A DNA stretch of 64,000 nucleotides from an uncultured Duncaniella sp. Lineage in GTDB: Bacteria > Bacteroidota > Bacteroidia > Bacteroidales > Muribaculaceae. A program made the translations under genes and the position numbers. Shown here piece by piece: positions 1-8,362 of this stretch. The first letter of the stretch is position 1. Each line of letters starts with the position of its first letter. The notes under the pieces were generated by a model, which saw only the letters and a program-made list of their open reading frames with translations, ran no database searches and had not been told where the DNA came from. Location: contig CAJTQR010000004.1 in the NCBI GenBank assembly GCA_910578515.1, forward strand, positions 1 to 64,000, written 5' to 3'.

Positions 1-38
1 TTTGCGCCTCCGCTGAGGTCATTTCCTTAAAGCGAGTG

Positions 39-69
39 CAAAGGTAGACACTTTTACATTCCCCTCCAA
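39..69 (-). promoter_or_regulatory. Leftward promoter for a gene outside the window
   Basis: On the minus strand a -7 box TACCTTTG (39-46) lies 20 nt from a -33 TTTG (67-70). This matches the Bacteroidetes sigma-ABfr consensus TTG-N19/20-TAnnTTTG. It points out of the window to the left, so the gene it serves is not visible. It would be divergent to the gene at 330. Confidence 0.6.
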
Positions 70-176
70 ATTTTATCACCAATTTAACACTTATTTAACA
101 CTCCGGCAAGAACAATATACCCCATAATGGCGTTTTATGCCACCAAACAACCCTTTACACATTATTATATATTATA

Positions 177-214
177 ATTATATATTATATAGACTATTAT
201 ATATTATATAGACT
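177..214. repeat. 19-bp perfect tandem duplication, AT-rich
   Basis: Two adjacent identical 19-bp copies (177-195 and 196-214) of an almost pure A/T unit ending in AGACT. They sit in the middle of the 329-bp divergent intergenic region at the left edge. Apart from this repeat and the two outward promoters I see nothing else in 1-329. A similar AT-rich stretch recurs near 47880-47899. Confidence 0.7.
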
Positions 215-278
215 GTAATTTTTTAGTTATAAAGAATTAGAATTATTCCCCTACTCTATCGCCCATAAGTCCACTATC

Positions 279-310
279 TTTGACAAATTAAAAACTTTTT
301 AGTAATTTTG
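279..310 (+). promoter_or_regulatory. Promoter of the DUF1460 gene
   Basis: TTTG (279-282), a 20-nt spacer, then TAATTTTG (303-310). This is a full match to the Bacteroidetes -33/-7 consensus. The expected transcription start near 317 leaves a leader of only about 13 nt before the ATG at 330, which supports that start codon. Confidence 0.7.
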
Positions 311-329
311 GGCATCAAAACACGCTTCA

Positions 330-1220
330 ATGAGACATATCACCAATCATATCAAATCTATTTTTTGCATCTGCGGCTCATTTTTTCTAATGAGCCAGGA
401 AGCACATGCCATTTTACCATCAGAAATAAGATGGCATAACGAGGCTACAGATACCACTAAAATCACCACAATTCTCATTTCCGCTTCCGAATTAGGGACA
501 AAAGACCCCAACCAAGTGGTAGCCTTCATAGGCAAACAGTTCATCGGTACCCCCTACGTAGCCGGAACACTTGAAGGCACTCCGGAAATGCTTACAGTAA
601 ATGTAGATGAACTTGACTGCACAACTTACATAGATGTAGTATCGGCCATGGCCCTTACAATCGGTGAACGCAGAAACTCCTGGCAGGACTTTCTACATAA
701 CCTCGAAAAGATGCGCTATCGACAAGGAAGAGTGGATGGATATGCCTCCCGCATACATTACATAAGCGACTGGATAGTGACTAACACCCATAAAGGTCTC
801 ATCAGAGATGTGACAGACCGTCTACCCCAGCCATCATACCATGTCAAGACTCTTGATTATATGTCGCGCCATCGCGATAGCTATCCCGCACTCAAGGACT
901 CATTGGAATATGAACGCATTAAAAGTATGGAAGTGGGATACCGCTCACACCGCTATCCCTACATAAAGAGTGGTTCACTACTGGGGAAGAATGCAGCCAA
1001 ACTGCTCAAGGAGGGCGACATCGTGGCACTTACTACCAAAACCGACGGACTTGATGTGAGCCACATGGGAATAATCATCATGGAGAATGACGGACCACAC
1101 CTCATGCATGCATCTATGAAAGAGGGCAAAGTCGTGATTGACCGGCTTCCAATCGGTGAATACCTCAGAAAGAACAGGTCGATAACCGGACTGCGTGTGA
1201 TACGCCTTCAGGAACAATAA
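330..1220 (+). CDS. DUF1460 family secreted amidase-like protein (NlpC/P60 superfamily)
   Basis: A 296-residue protein with an N-terminal hydrophobic signal segment (about residues 9-27). It resembles the DUF1460 family, whose structures have a papain-like NlpC/P60 fold and are thought to act as N-acetylmuramoyl-L-alanine amidases or peptidases on cell-wall fragments. The likely nucleophile is Cys97 in the LDCTTY motif, and a candidate histidine is H245 in VSHMGI, with H257 and H260 following. The length is typical. It is monocistronic, with its own promoter at 279-310 and a strong hairpin terminator shared with the convergent gene downstream. The family call rests on motif recognition. The exact bond cleaved is not known from sequence. 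Confidence 0.85.
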   Translation: MRHITNHIKSIFCICGSFFLMSQEAHAILPSEIRWHNEATDTTKITTILISASELGTKDPNQVVAFIGKQFIGTPYVAGTLEGTPEMLTVNVDELDCTTYIDVVSAMALTIGERRNSWQDFLHNLEKMRYRQGRVDGYASRIHYISDWIVTNTHKGLIRDVTDRLPQPSYHVKTLDYMSRHRDSYPALKDSLEYERIKSMEVGYRSHRYPYIKSGSLLGKNAAKLLKEGDIVALTTKTDGLDVSHMGIIIMENDGPHLMHASMKEGKVVIDRLPIGEYLRKNRSITGLRVIRLQEQ

Positions 1221-1236
1221 AAATAGCCACTCATAT

Positions 1237-1288
1237 AAAATAGAATGCGCGCGAATAAGAAATTTCCTATTCGCGCGCATTCTATTTT
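1237..1288. terminator. Bidirectional hairpin terminator
   Basis: Perfect 21-bp arms (1237-1257 and 1268-1288) with a 10-nt loop and A/T runs on both sides. It lies between the convergent genes ending at 1220 (+) and 1307 (-), so it can terminate both. Confidence 0.85.
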
Positions 1289-1306
1289 TATGGAATCAGG
1301 AACGAG

Positions 1307-2557
1307 CTATTCTATTCCATATTCTTTTATTTTTCTATACAGAGTACGCTCGGAGATATTTAATTCACGTGCAGCAGCTTTTCTGCGACCGCCATTACGC
1401 TCAAGCGCAAGTCGAATTGTCTCCTTCTCAGTATCCTCAAGAGTTGCAGGCACCGGTTGTGTTGCCGACGCGCCATATCTTTCCGCTCTCCCCGCATCAG
1501 GGAGCGGTGAGGCAAAGGGCTGAAATTTCACTATCGACCTTGTAGTCTCTGCCGACGGAACAACATTTTCTACCGGACGGAATACAGCGACATCGTCCAC
1601 TGGCGCCCCGCCTGAAGTCGCATCAAGTCGCGCATTGAGTATCTCAATCTGCTTCTGCAGACGGAATATCATACCAAACAACGCATCGCGCTCAGACGCA
1701 TAGGAATGAGATTGCTCTCCCCCAGCCACTGCAGGTGCATAACTCATAGCCGCCTGTGGTATATATGACTCCAACAAGGTAGCATCGACACTGTTGCCAG
1801 CATCAAAAAGCGCCACTTGCTCAATCACATTTTTGAGCTGACGCACATTACCCGGCCAGCGATAATGAAGCAACAACAACCGCCCCGACTCGTCAATCGA
1901 GATAGACGGCATGGCATAACGCTCGGCAAAGTCAGCCGCAAATTTCCGTGCAAGCAGCACTATGTCATTCCCTCTGTCACGCAACGGCGGAATGTGGATT
2001 GAGACAGTGGAGAGTCGGTAATATAAATCCTCACGGAAGCGACCCTCTGCTACAGCCTTTGCCATATCAACGTTGGTCGCCGCAACTATGCGCACGTTTG
2101 AACGCTGCACGGTGGAAGACCCCACCTTTATAAACTCGCCGCTTTCAAGCACTCGCAAGAGACGAGCCTGAGTGGTGAGCGGCAGTTCAGCCACCTCGTC
2201 AAGAAAAATTGTACCACCATCGGCCTCCTCGAAGTATCCCTTACGCGATGAAACCGCACCGGTGAAAGCACCTTTCTCGTGCCCGAACAACTCAGAATCT
2301 ATCGTACCCTCAGGTATCGCGCCACAATTGACTGCAATATACTTGGAATGCTTGCGTGCCGAGAATCCATGTATGATTTTTGGAAAAAACTCTTTTCCCG
2401 TGCCGCTCTCTCCGGTAATCAGCACCGACAAATCTATCGGCGCCACCTGCACGGCACGTTGCACCGCAGCAAGCAGTCCGGGAGAATTACCAATTATCCC
2501 GAAACGCTGCTTAGCCTGCACCACCTCCTGTGGATAATCCTGTAAATTAAGTTCCAT
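1307..2557 (-). CDS. Sigma-54-dependent transcriptional activator (AAA+, Fis-type HTH), no sensor domain
   Basis: A 416-residue enhancer-binding protein. The AAA+ domain begins almost at the N terminus: Walker A GESGTGKE at residues 49-56, the sigma-54 contact loop GAFTGA at 96-101, a Walker B of the form GGTIFLDEVAEL, and an arginine-finger region FREDLYYRL. After a variable linker (about 290-370) a Fis-family helix-turn-helix closes the protein (about 375-416). There is no N-terminal receiver, PAS or GAF domain, so control must come from abundance or a partner protein. It follows the acyltransferase gene by 25 bp on the same strand and is probably co-transcribed with it. The target promoters cannot be read from this window. 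Confidence 0.92.
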   Translation of the reverse strand: MELNLQDYPQEVVQAKQRFGIIGNSPGLLAAVQRAVQVAPIDLSVLITGESGTGKEFFPKIIHGFSARKHSKYIAVNCGAIPEGTIDSELFGHEKGAFTGAVSSRKGYFEEADGGTIFLDEVAELPLTTQARLLRVLESGEFIKVGSSTVQRSNVRIVAATNVDMAKAVAEGRFREDLYYRLSTVSIHIPPLRDRGNDIVLLARKFAADFAERYAMPSISIDESGRLLLLHYRWPGNVRQLKNVIEQVALFDAGNSVDATLLESYIPQAAMSYAPAVAGGEQSHSYASERDALFGMIFRLQKQIEILNARLDATSGGAPVDDVAVFRPVENVVPSAETTRSIVKFQPFASPLPDAGRAERYGASATQPVPATLEDTEKETIRLALERNGGRRKAAARELNISERTLYRKIKEYGIE

Positions 2558-2582
2558 TCCTTCTATTTAATTCTTCTGCAAC

Positions 2583-3479
2583 TTATTTGATTTTCTGCAA
2601 CTCGTAGGTCTTTGCTTTCAGGTAAGCCCCAAGCTCCTCCACCGACCCACTGTGCGCCTTTATTTCATCTACTGAAATAGGGTCGCCAATGGAGATGTGG
2701 AGCGTGTCATTCTTACGGCGGAACACCTCTCCCGGCAGGCGCAGGGTGCGGAGTTGCCAGCTCACAATACCGAGAAAACGGAACCACCAGCTGTTATAGC
2801 CATGGAAAAATATCGGAATCACCGGAACCTTGAGCTGCTGAATCAGCCTTATGATTGAAGGTCGCCACTCACGGTCTTCAAAACGCAGATGACGATTATA
2901 GTTCGACACCGCACCGGCAGGGAAAAATCCTACAGGGTGTCCGCTTCTCACCAGCTTGATAGCCTCCTTTATACCCTGCATCGACACAGCCTTCTTGTTG
3001 GGGTCATCGCTTGCCGCCTGGTCAACAGCAATAAAATTGGGACGCATCGCCACAATATAGTTCAGAATCATATTCACCATCACCTTGAATTCAGGACGAC
3101 GGCTACCAACAATATCAATCAAAGTGATACCATCAAGCGCTCCGAACGGATGATTGCTCACCGTGATAAAAGCACCTTCCGGCAGATTATCGAGCACCTG
3201 CTCATTATCAATGCGCAGTTTTATGTTCAAGTCATCCAACAGTCCGCGGCAGAATTGTGGACCCGGAGTGTCAAAATTATGGTCATGAATCCAGTTTACC
3301 TTATCAATAGCCAAAAGCTTCATAAGGAAATTCACAAGCTTACGCTTCCCCTTGAAGAATGGAGCCATCTTCACTATATCATCATAATCAAGCACGGTAC
3401 GCTTCACCGGCTGATTCTCCTCTTTTACGAGCGACTTTTCGTCCATAGTTATCGTATATTTAAGAAAGCGGTCATTCAA
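2583..3479 (-). CDS. Lysophospholipid/hemolysin-type acyltransferase
   Basis: A 298-residue member of the PlsC-like glycerolipid acyltransferase superfamily, in the branch annotated as hemolysin or OlsA-like. The acyltransferase box is seen as SNHPFGALDG, with H and D separated by five residues rather than the usual four, as is common in this branch. A later FFPAGAVS corresponds to the FPEGTRS substrate loop. It probably acylates a lipid on the inner face of the cytoplasmic membrane; in Bacteroidetes this could be an amino-acid lipid or phospholipid. It is the first gene of a pair with the sigma-54 activator. Two -7-like boxes (TAATTTTG at 3545-3552, TATTTTTG at 3554-3561) lie upstream without a clear -33. 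Confidence 0.8.
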   Translation of the reverse strand: MNDRFLKYTITMDEKSLVKEENQPVKRTVLDYDDIVKMAPFFKGKRKLVNFLMKLLAIDKVNWIHDHNFDTPGPQFCRGLLDDLNIKLRIDNEQVLDNLPEGAFITVSNHPFGALDGITLIDIVGSRRPEFKVMVNMILNYIVAMRPNFIAVDQAASDDPNKKAVSMQGIKEAIKLVRSGHPVGFFPAGAVSNYNRHLRFEDREWRPSIIRLIQQLKVPVIPIFFHGYNSWWFRFLGIVSWQLRTLRLPGEVFRRKNDTLHISIGDPISVDEIKAHSGSVEELGAYLKAKTYELQKIK

Positions 3480-3689
3480 CTTAAACCGCCACTACAATTA
3501 TATTATTATTTCTTGAATACCATCCGCTTATTATTTCGGGTTTGCAAAATTAACAAAAATAAGCCGCATTCGGAGCAGAAGCGAGCCAAATAGCCTTAAA
3601 ATGCGACAAATTTACACAAAATAGCCCCGTTTTGTATAATTAACAATAAATTATGGCACAAAGTGTATAAAAATGTGAAATAAAATCCC

Positions 3690-3697
3690 TAAATTTG
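3690..3697 (+). promoter_or_regulatory. -7 promoter element of the serine palmitoyltransferase gene
   Basis: TAAATTTG at 3690-3697 matches the Bacteroidetes -7 consensus. No TTG is found at the -33 distance, so the promoter is incomplete by consensus. The predicted leader is about 44 nt. Confidence 0.45.
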
Positions 3698-3747
3698 CAC
3701 CCTGCAATCGGAAAGATTATTTTCAAGCAGATTCGTTTGACACTATT

Positions 3748-4935
3748 ATGAACTTACTACAAAAGAAATTAGCCACCTACACCGCCCCTCAGGAAGCCAA
3801 AGCAGCAGGGGTATATCCTTATTTCCGCGCTATTTCCAGCGAACAGGACCCCGAGGTGATTATCAACGGTAAAAAGGTGTTGATGTTTGGCTCCAACTGC
3901 TACACAGGTCTCGTCAACGACCCCCGCATCAAAGAAGCCGCCATTGAAGCCACACGAAAATATGGTACAGGATGTGCGGGCTCGCCATTCCTCAATGGCA
4001 CACTTGACCTCCACAAGAAACTCGAAGCAAGATTGGCAGAATACATCGGTAAAGAAGATGTAATGATATATTCCACCGGATTCGAGGTAAACCTCGGCGT
4101 AGTTTCATCGCTCACAGGTCGCGAGGACTATATCCTTTGGGATGAGCAGGACCACGCTTCCATCATCGAAGGTCGTCGCCTCTCATTCAGCCAATCACTG
4201 AAATACAAACACAACGATATGGAATCACTTGAGAAGCAGTTGCAGAAATGCGACCCGGACAAAGTGAAACTTATCGTCAGCGACAGTGTGTTCTCCATGG
4301 AGGGCGATGTCGCTAAGGTGAAAGAGATGGTAGCTCTCGCCAAGAAATACAATGCAAGCATGATGATTGACGAAGCCCACGGTATCGGCGTATTCGGCCC
4401 CGGTGGTCGCGGCGTGTGCCATCACTACGGTGTGGCCGACGATGTTGACCTTATCATGGGTACATTCTCAAAATCATTCGCATCTCTCGGAGGCTTCATC
4501 GCAACCAACAAGGATATCACAAACTTCCTACGCCACCACTCTCGCTCCTATATCTTCACTGCCAGCATCACTCCTGCGTCAACAGCAGCAGCGCTCGCAG
4601 CGATTGACATCATGGAGAAAGAGCCGGAACGTCAGGAGGCACTCTGGAAGCTCACAAACCACGCGCTCGAAGGTTTCCGTTCACTCGGCTTTGAGATTGG
4701 CAACACTTCCACTCCGATTATCCCTCTCTTCATCCGCGATGACTTCAAGACATTCGCAATCACCCGCGACCTTCTCGACGAAGGTATATTCGTGAACCCC
4801 GTGGTTTCACCCGCAGTTGCACCACAGGATACTCTTATCCGCTTCAGCCTCATGGCAACCCACACCATGGAGCAAGTAGACCGTGCACTCGAAACCATAG
4901 CCAAGGTATTCCGCAAATATCAGATTATCCCCTGA
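3748..4935 (+). CDS. spt: Serine palmitoyltransferase (alpha-oxoamine synthase family)
   Basis: A 395-residue fold-type I PLP enzyme that condenses serine with an acyl-CoA to 3-ketosphinganine, the first step of sphingolipid synthesis, a hallmark of Bacteroidetes. The PLP lysine is K242 in GTFSKSFASLGG. H136 (DEQDHAS) is the ring-stacking histidine, and D208/H211 in DEAHGIG contact the cofactor. Length and sequence agree closely with what I recall of the characterised Bacteroides enzyme. The related 2-amino-3-ketobutyrate CoA ligase and KAPS synthase are less likely because of the overall match, in particular the N-terminal MNLLQKKLA and RHHSRSYIF segments. It is monocistronic with a strong terminator. 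Confidence 0.9.
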   Translation: MNLLQKKLATYTAPQEAKAAGVYPYFRAISSEQDPEVIINGKKVLMFGSNCYTGLVNDPRIKEAAIEATRKYGTGCAGSPFLNGTLDLHKKLEARLAEYIGKEDVMIYSTGFEVNLGVVSSLTGREDYILWDEQDHASIIEGRRLSFSQSLKYKHNDMESLEKQLQKCDPDKVKLIVSDSVFSMEGDVAKVKEMVALAKKYNASMMIDEAHGIGVFGPGGRGVCHHYGVADDVDLIMGTFSKSFASLGGFIATNKDITNFLRHHSRSYIFTASITPASTAAALAAIDIMEKEPERQEALWKLTNHALEGFRSLGFEIGNTSTPIIPLFIRDDFKTFAITRDLLDEGIFVNPVVSPAVAPQDTLIRFSLMATHTMEQVDRALETIAKVFRKYQIIP

Positions 4936-4959
4936 TTTCACAGTAAATCAACATAACAC

Positions 4960-5149
4960 AAAAAAAATAAGAGCGATTCACTCGGTGAATCGCTCTTATT
5001 TTTTCATTCATCACAATCCGCATCTCCTCAACCCCAAATATCCATATCAATCAAAAATAATAAGTGAATCATAGACAATCCAAATATCCATAAACAAAAT
5101 CATTAGAATTAAGATAAAGCAGGGGTTATAGGGATGCGAATATTTCTAT
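4960..5149 (-). ncRNA. Candidate small RNA between spt and yitT-like genes
   Basis: A consensus promoter (5156-5185, minus strand) starts just past the YitT stop codon. Some 150 nt downstream, on the same strand, is a perfect 16-bp hairpin followed by a T-run (4960-5000). There is no ORF of note; the longest ATG frame is 18 codons. The transcript would contain a 13-nt direct repeat, TATGGATATTTGG, at 5080-5092 and 5034-5046. The expected length is about 180-190 nt. Alternatively this is simply the 3' UTR of the YitT gene with a chance promoter match. Confidence 0.4.
4966..5000. terminator. Bidirectional intrinsic terminator after spt
   Basis: Arms 4966-4981 and 4985-5000 are perfectly complementary (16 bp) with a 3-nt loop. 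A T-run follows on the plus strand and a long T-run on the minus strand. It ends spt rightward and any leftward transcript from yitT or the candidate small RNA. Confidence 0.9.
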
Positions 5150-5155
5150 TCGCAG

Positions 5156-5185
5156 CAAAGTTACTAATTTTTTAGAAATATCCAA
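5156..5185 (-). promoter_or_regulatory. Orphan promoter at the 3' end of the YitT gene
   Basis: On the minus strand TTG (5183-5185), a 19-nt spacer and TAACTTTG (5156-5163) form a full consensus promoter. No gene of normal size lies downstream before the terminator at 4966-5000. A 6-bp hairpin GCGAAT/ATTCGC (5136-5153) spans the expected start site. Confidence 0.5.
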
Positions 5186-5190
5186 AAAAA

Positions 5191-6138
5191 TTAACATTTC
5201 TCCTCGACCACTTCATCATGAAGCTGCTTGTCGAGTTTATCGAGCTTATTGTCATTTTTCAGCTTAATCTGGTCAAATCCCTGACCATAAACTCCATTAA
5301 CATTTCCCTGCGTGATAAATGCCTGCGGGTCTATGCTCTTCACAATGCGGAAGATGGTCACAGACTCAATCTTACGGCACACGACCAGAAGCACCTTCAT
5401 GGGCTGCTTGGTATACCATCCCATACCATCAATCACGGTCACACCTCGACGGGCATGATTATTGACAGCAGTAGCAATCTTATCCCATTTCTTCGACACA
5501 ATGGTAAACTGCACAGCCTGCCTGTTGGTATTTATCATGAGGTCCACCATATAAGTAGTGATAAACAACACGACAAAACCATAGACCACTCGGGAAATTT
5601 CATGGAAAAACAGATATGATGACGAAATAATGGCGAAATCGACATATAGCATCGTACGACCAACCGTCACATTTGTCTTCTTAGCCACAATCGCCGCCAC
5701 AATATCAGTTCCACCCGTACTACCATTATTAATAAATACAATACCGAGTGCTATACCCGATATTATACCACCGATACACACATTCATGAAAGGCTGCCCC
5801 GGCACCAATGGACCGTCAAACAGCGAAGGCATGAAGGTAACCACAAGCGAAATGGCTGTAGCGCCGAAAATAGTCCTGAGCACAAATGCCTTACCAACAA
5901 CACGCCATGCTATACCAAGAAGCACAAGATTAATGGCATACTGGGTCAGACCGATGGAATATGTGTTGTTAGTTAGGAAATAAACGATGGTACCGAGACC
6001 GGTCACACCACCAATCACCACCTTCTCCGGCAAAATGAAAGCCGAGAAGCCAAAACCGTAAATCACCGCCGCCAACATTATCATGATGTAGTCGCGGCTT
6101 GACATCCACAATTGTTTTCCTGAAAACTGCATAATCAA
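5191..6138 (-). CDS. YitT family integral membrane protein
   Basis: A 315-residue protein with about six membrane segments (YitT_membrane/DUF161) over roughly residues 15-205, followed by a soluble C-terminal DUF2179-type domain that begins near the TIVSKKWDKIATAVN segment. Such proteins are widespread putative transporters of unknown substrate. The C terminus is charged and lysine-rich. A consensus promoter at 6154-6183 puts the start site only about 8 nt before the ATG, so translation is nearly leaderless; a second ATG two codons in (6132) is a possible alternative. It is monocistronic. Confidence 0.88.
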   Translation of the reverse strand: MIMQFSGKQLWMSSRDYIMIMLAAVIYGFGFSAFILPEKVVIGGVTGLGTIVYFLTNNTYSIGLTQYAINLVLLGIAWRVVGKAFVLRTIFGATAISLVVTFMPSLFDGPLVPGQPFMNVCIGGIISGIALGIVFINNGSTGGTDIVAAIVAKKTNVTVGRTMLYVDFAIISSSYLFFHEISRVVYGFVVLFITTYMVDLMINTNRQAVQFTIVSKKWDKIATAVNNHARRGVTVIDGMGWYTKQPMKVLLVVCRKIESVTIFRIVKSIDPQAFITQGNVNGVYGQGFDQIKLKNDNKLDKLDKQLHDEVVEEKC

Positions 6139-6153
6139 TTTAATTTTCGCTCA

Positions 6154-6183
6154 CAAATGTAATGAGAATTTAACAAAACCCAA
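6154..6183 (-). promoter_or_regulatory. Promoter of the YitT gene
   Basis: Minus strand TTG (6181-6183), a 19-nt spacer, TACATTTG (6154-6161). Full consensus match with a leader of about 8 nt. Confidence 0.7.
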
Positions 6184-6357
6184 AATATTATTCCACTATC
6201 TCACACACCTTTTTTCATCACTTCCGCCACCCTCATTCTAAATCGAAACTTTCATACCTTTTATTATAATAAATCCGCACAAAGCATCCCCTCCATCTTC
6301 CGATTGTGAGGCATTTCAAGCCGACTGTCAAAACTGTTAAAAAATCATAAACAATCT

Positions 6358-6387
6358 TTGTTAATTAACGAGAAATCACTACCTTTG
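6358..6387 (+). promoter_or_regulatory. Promoter of the rplM-rpsI ribosomal operon
   Basis: TTG (6358-6360), a 19-nt spacer, TACCTTTG (6380-6387). Transcription would start near 6394, giving a leader of about 100 nt before rplM. The leader includes GCTTTTGGCCAAGCC-type self-complementary sequence and could carry an autoregulatory ribosomal-protein leader. Confidence 0.75.
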
Positions 6388-6496
6388 CAGTCCGATTATG
6401 TCCAATTAATAAACCGAATGCCTCGTACCTTAGCTTTTGGCCAAGCCAATGTATGGTGCAATCAATCAGTAACTTTCTATTAATTAAACATTTAAC

Positions 6497-6976
6497 GTGG
6501 ATACTTTAAGCTACAAGACCCTTACCCCCAACGCTCAGAGCGTTGAACACAACTGGGTTGTAATTGACGCTACCGACCAGGTTCTTGGTCGCCTTTGCGC
6601 AAAAATCGCCCTCATTCTCCGTGGCAAAAACAAGCCCAGCTACTCGCCCAACATCGAATGTGGCGACAACGTGATTGTTATCAACGCTGACAAAGTTCGC
6701 CTCACCGGTAAGAAATGGACCGACCGCGAATATCTTTCTTACACCGGTTATCCCGGCGGACAGCGCGTCGCTACTCCCGAGATTATGATGAAGAAATCAT
6801 TCAACAAGCACATCAAACCCGGCTATCACCCCTTGTTCATCAAGGTTGTGAAGGGTATGCTTCCCAAGAACCATCTCGGTCGTCGCATCATCGAAAACAT
6901 GCACGTGTACAATGGTCCTAACCATCCCCACGAAGCTCAGAATCCCGTAGTTATCGACATTAATAAAATTAAATAA
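6497..6976 (+). CDS. rplM: 50S ribosomal protein L13 (uL13)
   Basis: A 159-residue L13 with the family signatures VIDATDQVLGRLC near the N terminus, YTGYPGG and KVVKGMLPKN. It is a primary binding protein of the large subunit. The start is GTG (6497); no ATG in frame gives the conserved N terminus, and the MDTLSYKT start is typical of the order. It sits 7 bp before rpsI, the classic L13-S9 operon. It is preceded by a promoter and a roughly 100-nt leader that may carry feedback control. Confidence 0.97.
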   Translation: MDTLSYKTLTPNAQSVEHNWVVIDATDQVLGRLCAKIALILRGKNKPSYSPNIECGDNVIVINADKVRLTGKKWTDREYLSYTGYPGGQRVATPEIMMKKSFNKHIKPGYHPLFIKVVKGMLPKNHLGRRIIENMHVYNGPNHPHEAQNPVVIDINKIK

Positions 6977-6983
6977 TTGAAGA

Positions 6984-7370
6984 ATGGAATCAGTTAATGC
7001 AGTAGGTCGCCGTAAAGCCGCTGTGGCTCGCGTCATTGTAAAAGAAGGTAACGGGCAAATCACCATCAACAAGCGCCCCTTGGATGTTTATTTCCCCTCT
7101 TCCATCCTTCAGTATATCGTTAAGCAGCCCCTCAACACCCTCGACGCCGTAGAAAAATACGACATCAAGGTTAACCTCGACGGTGGTGGCTACAAAGGAC
7201 AGGCTGAGGCTCTGCGTCTCGCTATTGCCCGCGCTCTCGTAAAAATCAACCCTGAGGACAAGCATGCACTCCGCGTGGAAGGCTTCATGACCCGCGACCC
7301 TCGCGTCGTAGAACGCAAAAAGCCCGGTCGTCCCAAGGCACGCAAACGCTTCCAGTTCTCAAAGCGTTAA
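6984..7370 (+). CDS. rpsI: 30S ribosomal protein S9 (uS9)
   Basis: A 128-residue S9 with GRRKAAVARV at the N terminus, the GGG(Y)KGQAEALRLAIARAL core and the basic tail KKPGRPKARKRFQFSKR that reaches the decoding site. It is immediately downstream of rplM (7-bp gap) in the conserved order. Confidence 0.98.
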   Translation: MESVNAVGRRKAAVARVIVKEGNGQITINKRPLDVYFPSSILQYIVKQPLNTLDAVEKYDIKVNLDGGGYKGQAEALRLAIARALVKINPEDKHALRVEGFMTRDPRVVERKKPGRPKARKRFQFSKR

Positions 7371-7488
7371 TATTATTTACATTTTTCTCACTCCTCAAGT
7401 GTTTAGTATCTAAATCATTGAGATGGACACGTTCCCTACTCCTTGATTGTAATTTTTTCAAAGAACGTAAACAACATTATCAAAACTC

Positions 7489-8310
7489 ATGTCAACTCCT
7501 ACATTTGACCAACTCCTCGAAGCAGGTTGCCATTTTGGCCACATGAAAAGAAAATGGAATCCTGCTATGGCTCCTTACATCTTCATGGAGCGTAACGGTA
7601 TCCACATCATTGACCTCTATAAGACTCAGGCTAAGCTTGAGGAAGCAGCTGCAGCTCTTCGCAACATAGCTAAGGGTGGCAAAAAGATTCTCTTCGTTGC
7701 TACCAAGAAGCAGGCTAAGGAAATCCTTGCCAACAAGGCTGAAAGCGTAAACATGCCTTACGTTATCGAACGCTGGCCCGGTGGTATGCTCACCAACTTC
7801 CCCACTATCCGCAAGGCTGTGAAGAAGATGGCTTCTATCGACAAGATGACCAAGGATGGCACTTTCGACAACCTTTCAAAGCGTGAAAAGCTTCAGATTA
7901 CCCGTCAGCGCGCTAAACTCGAAAAGAACCTCGGTTCTATCGCTGACCTCAACCGCCTTCCCTCTGCACTTTTCGTTATCGACGTAGCTAAGGAACACAT
8001 CGCTGTTGCTGAAGCTAACCGTCTCGGTATCCCCGTATTCGGTATCGTCGACACTAACTCTGACCCCAACAACGTTGACTTCGTTATCCCCGCAAATGAT
8101 GACGCTTCAAAGTCAATCGAAATCATCCTCAACACTGTTTGCGAGTCAATCAACGAAGGTCTTGAGGAACGTAAGGTTGAGAAAGCTGACGAAAAGGCTT
8201 CTGCTGAGAACGCTGAATCAGCTCCCCGTCGCGAACGTCGCCGTGTGAACCGCAAGGAAAACACTGAAGCTGCTCCCGCCGCTGAAGCTGCAACTGAAGC
8301 TGCAGAATAA
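7489..8310 (+). CDS. rpsB: 30S ribosomal protein S2 (uS2)
   Basis: A 273-residue S2 with the typical N terminus (GCHFGHMKRKWNP), the TNFPTIRKAVKKM and PSALFVIDV segments, and an IGIPV-like RLGIPVFGIVDTNSDP region. The last 50 residues or so are an Ala/Glu-rich extension with an Arg patch, a frequent addition in Bacteroidetes. It is separated by 118 bp from rpsI and by 52 bp from tsf. The 118-bp gap holds no full consensus promoter, so read-through from rplM is plausible. Confidence 0.98.
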   Translation: MSTPTFDQLLEAGCHFGHMKRKWNPAMAPYIFMERNGIHIIDLYKTQAKLEEAAAALRNIAKGGKKILFVATKKQAKEILANKAESVNMPYVIERWPGGMLTNFPTIRKAVKKMASIDKMTKDGTFDNLSKREKLQITRQRAKLEKNLGSIADLNRLPSALFVIDVAKEHIAVAEANRLGIPVFGIVDTNSDPNNVDFVIPANDDASKSIEIILNTVCESINEGLEERKVEKADEKASAENAESAPRRERRRVNRKENTEAAPAAEAATEAAE

Positions 8311-8362
8311 TTACTCTCCTTTTTATCCCCTAATTTTTAACTCCCAAACAATTCAAAATATT

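Larger units (their letters stand above)
6139..6496. other. Divergent intergenic region between YitT and rplM
   Basis: 358 bp holding the leftward YitT promoter (6154-6183), the rightward ribosomal promoter (6358-6387) and a roughly 100-nt rplM leader (about 6394-6496). The middle section (about 6190-6340) shows nothing I can interpret. Confidence 0.7.
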
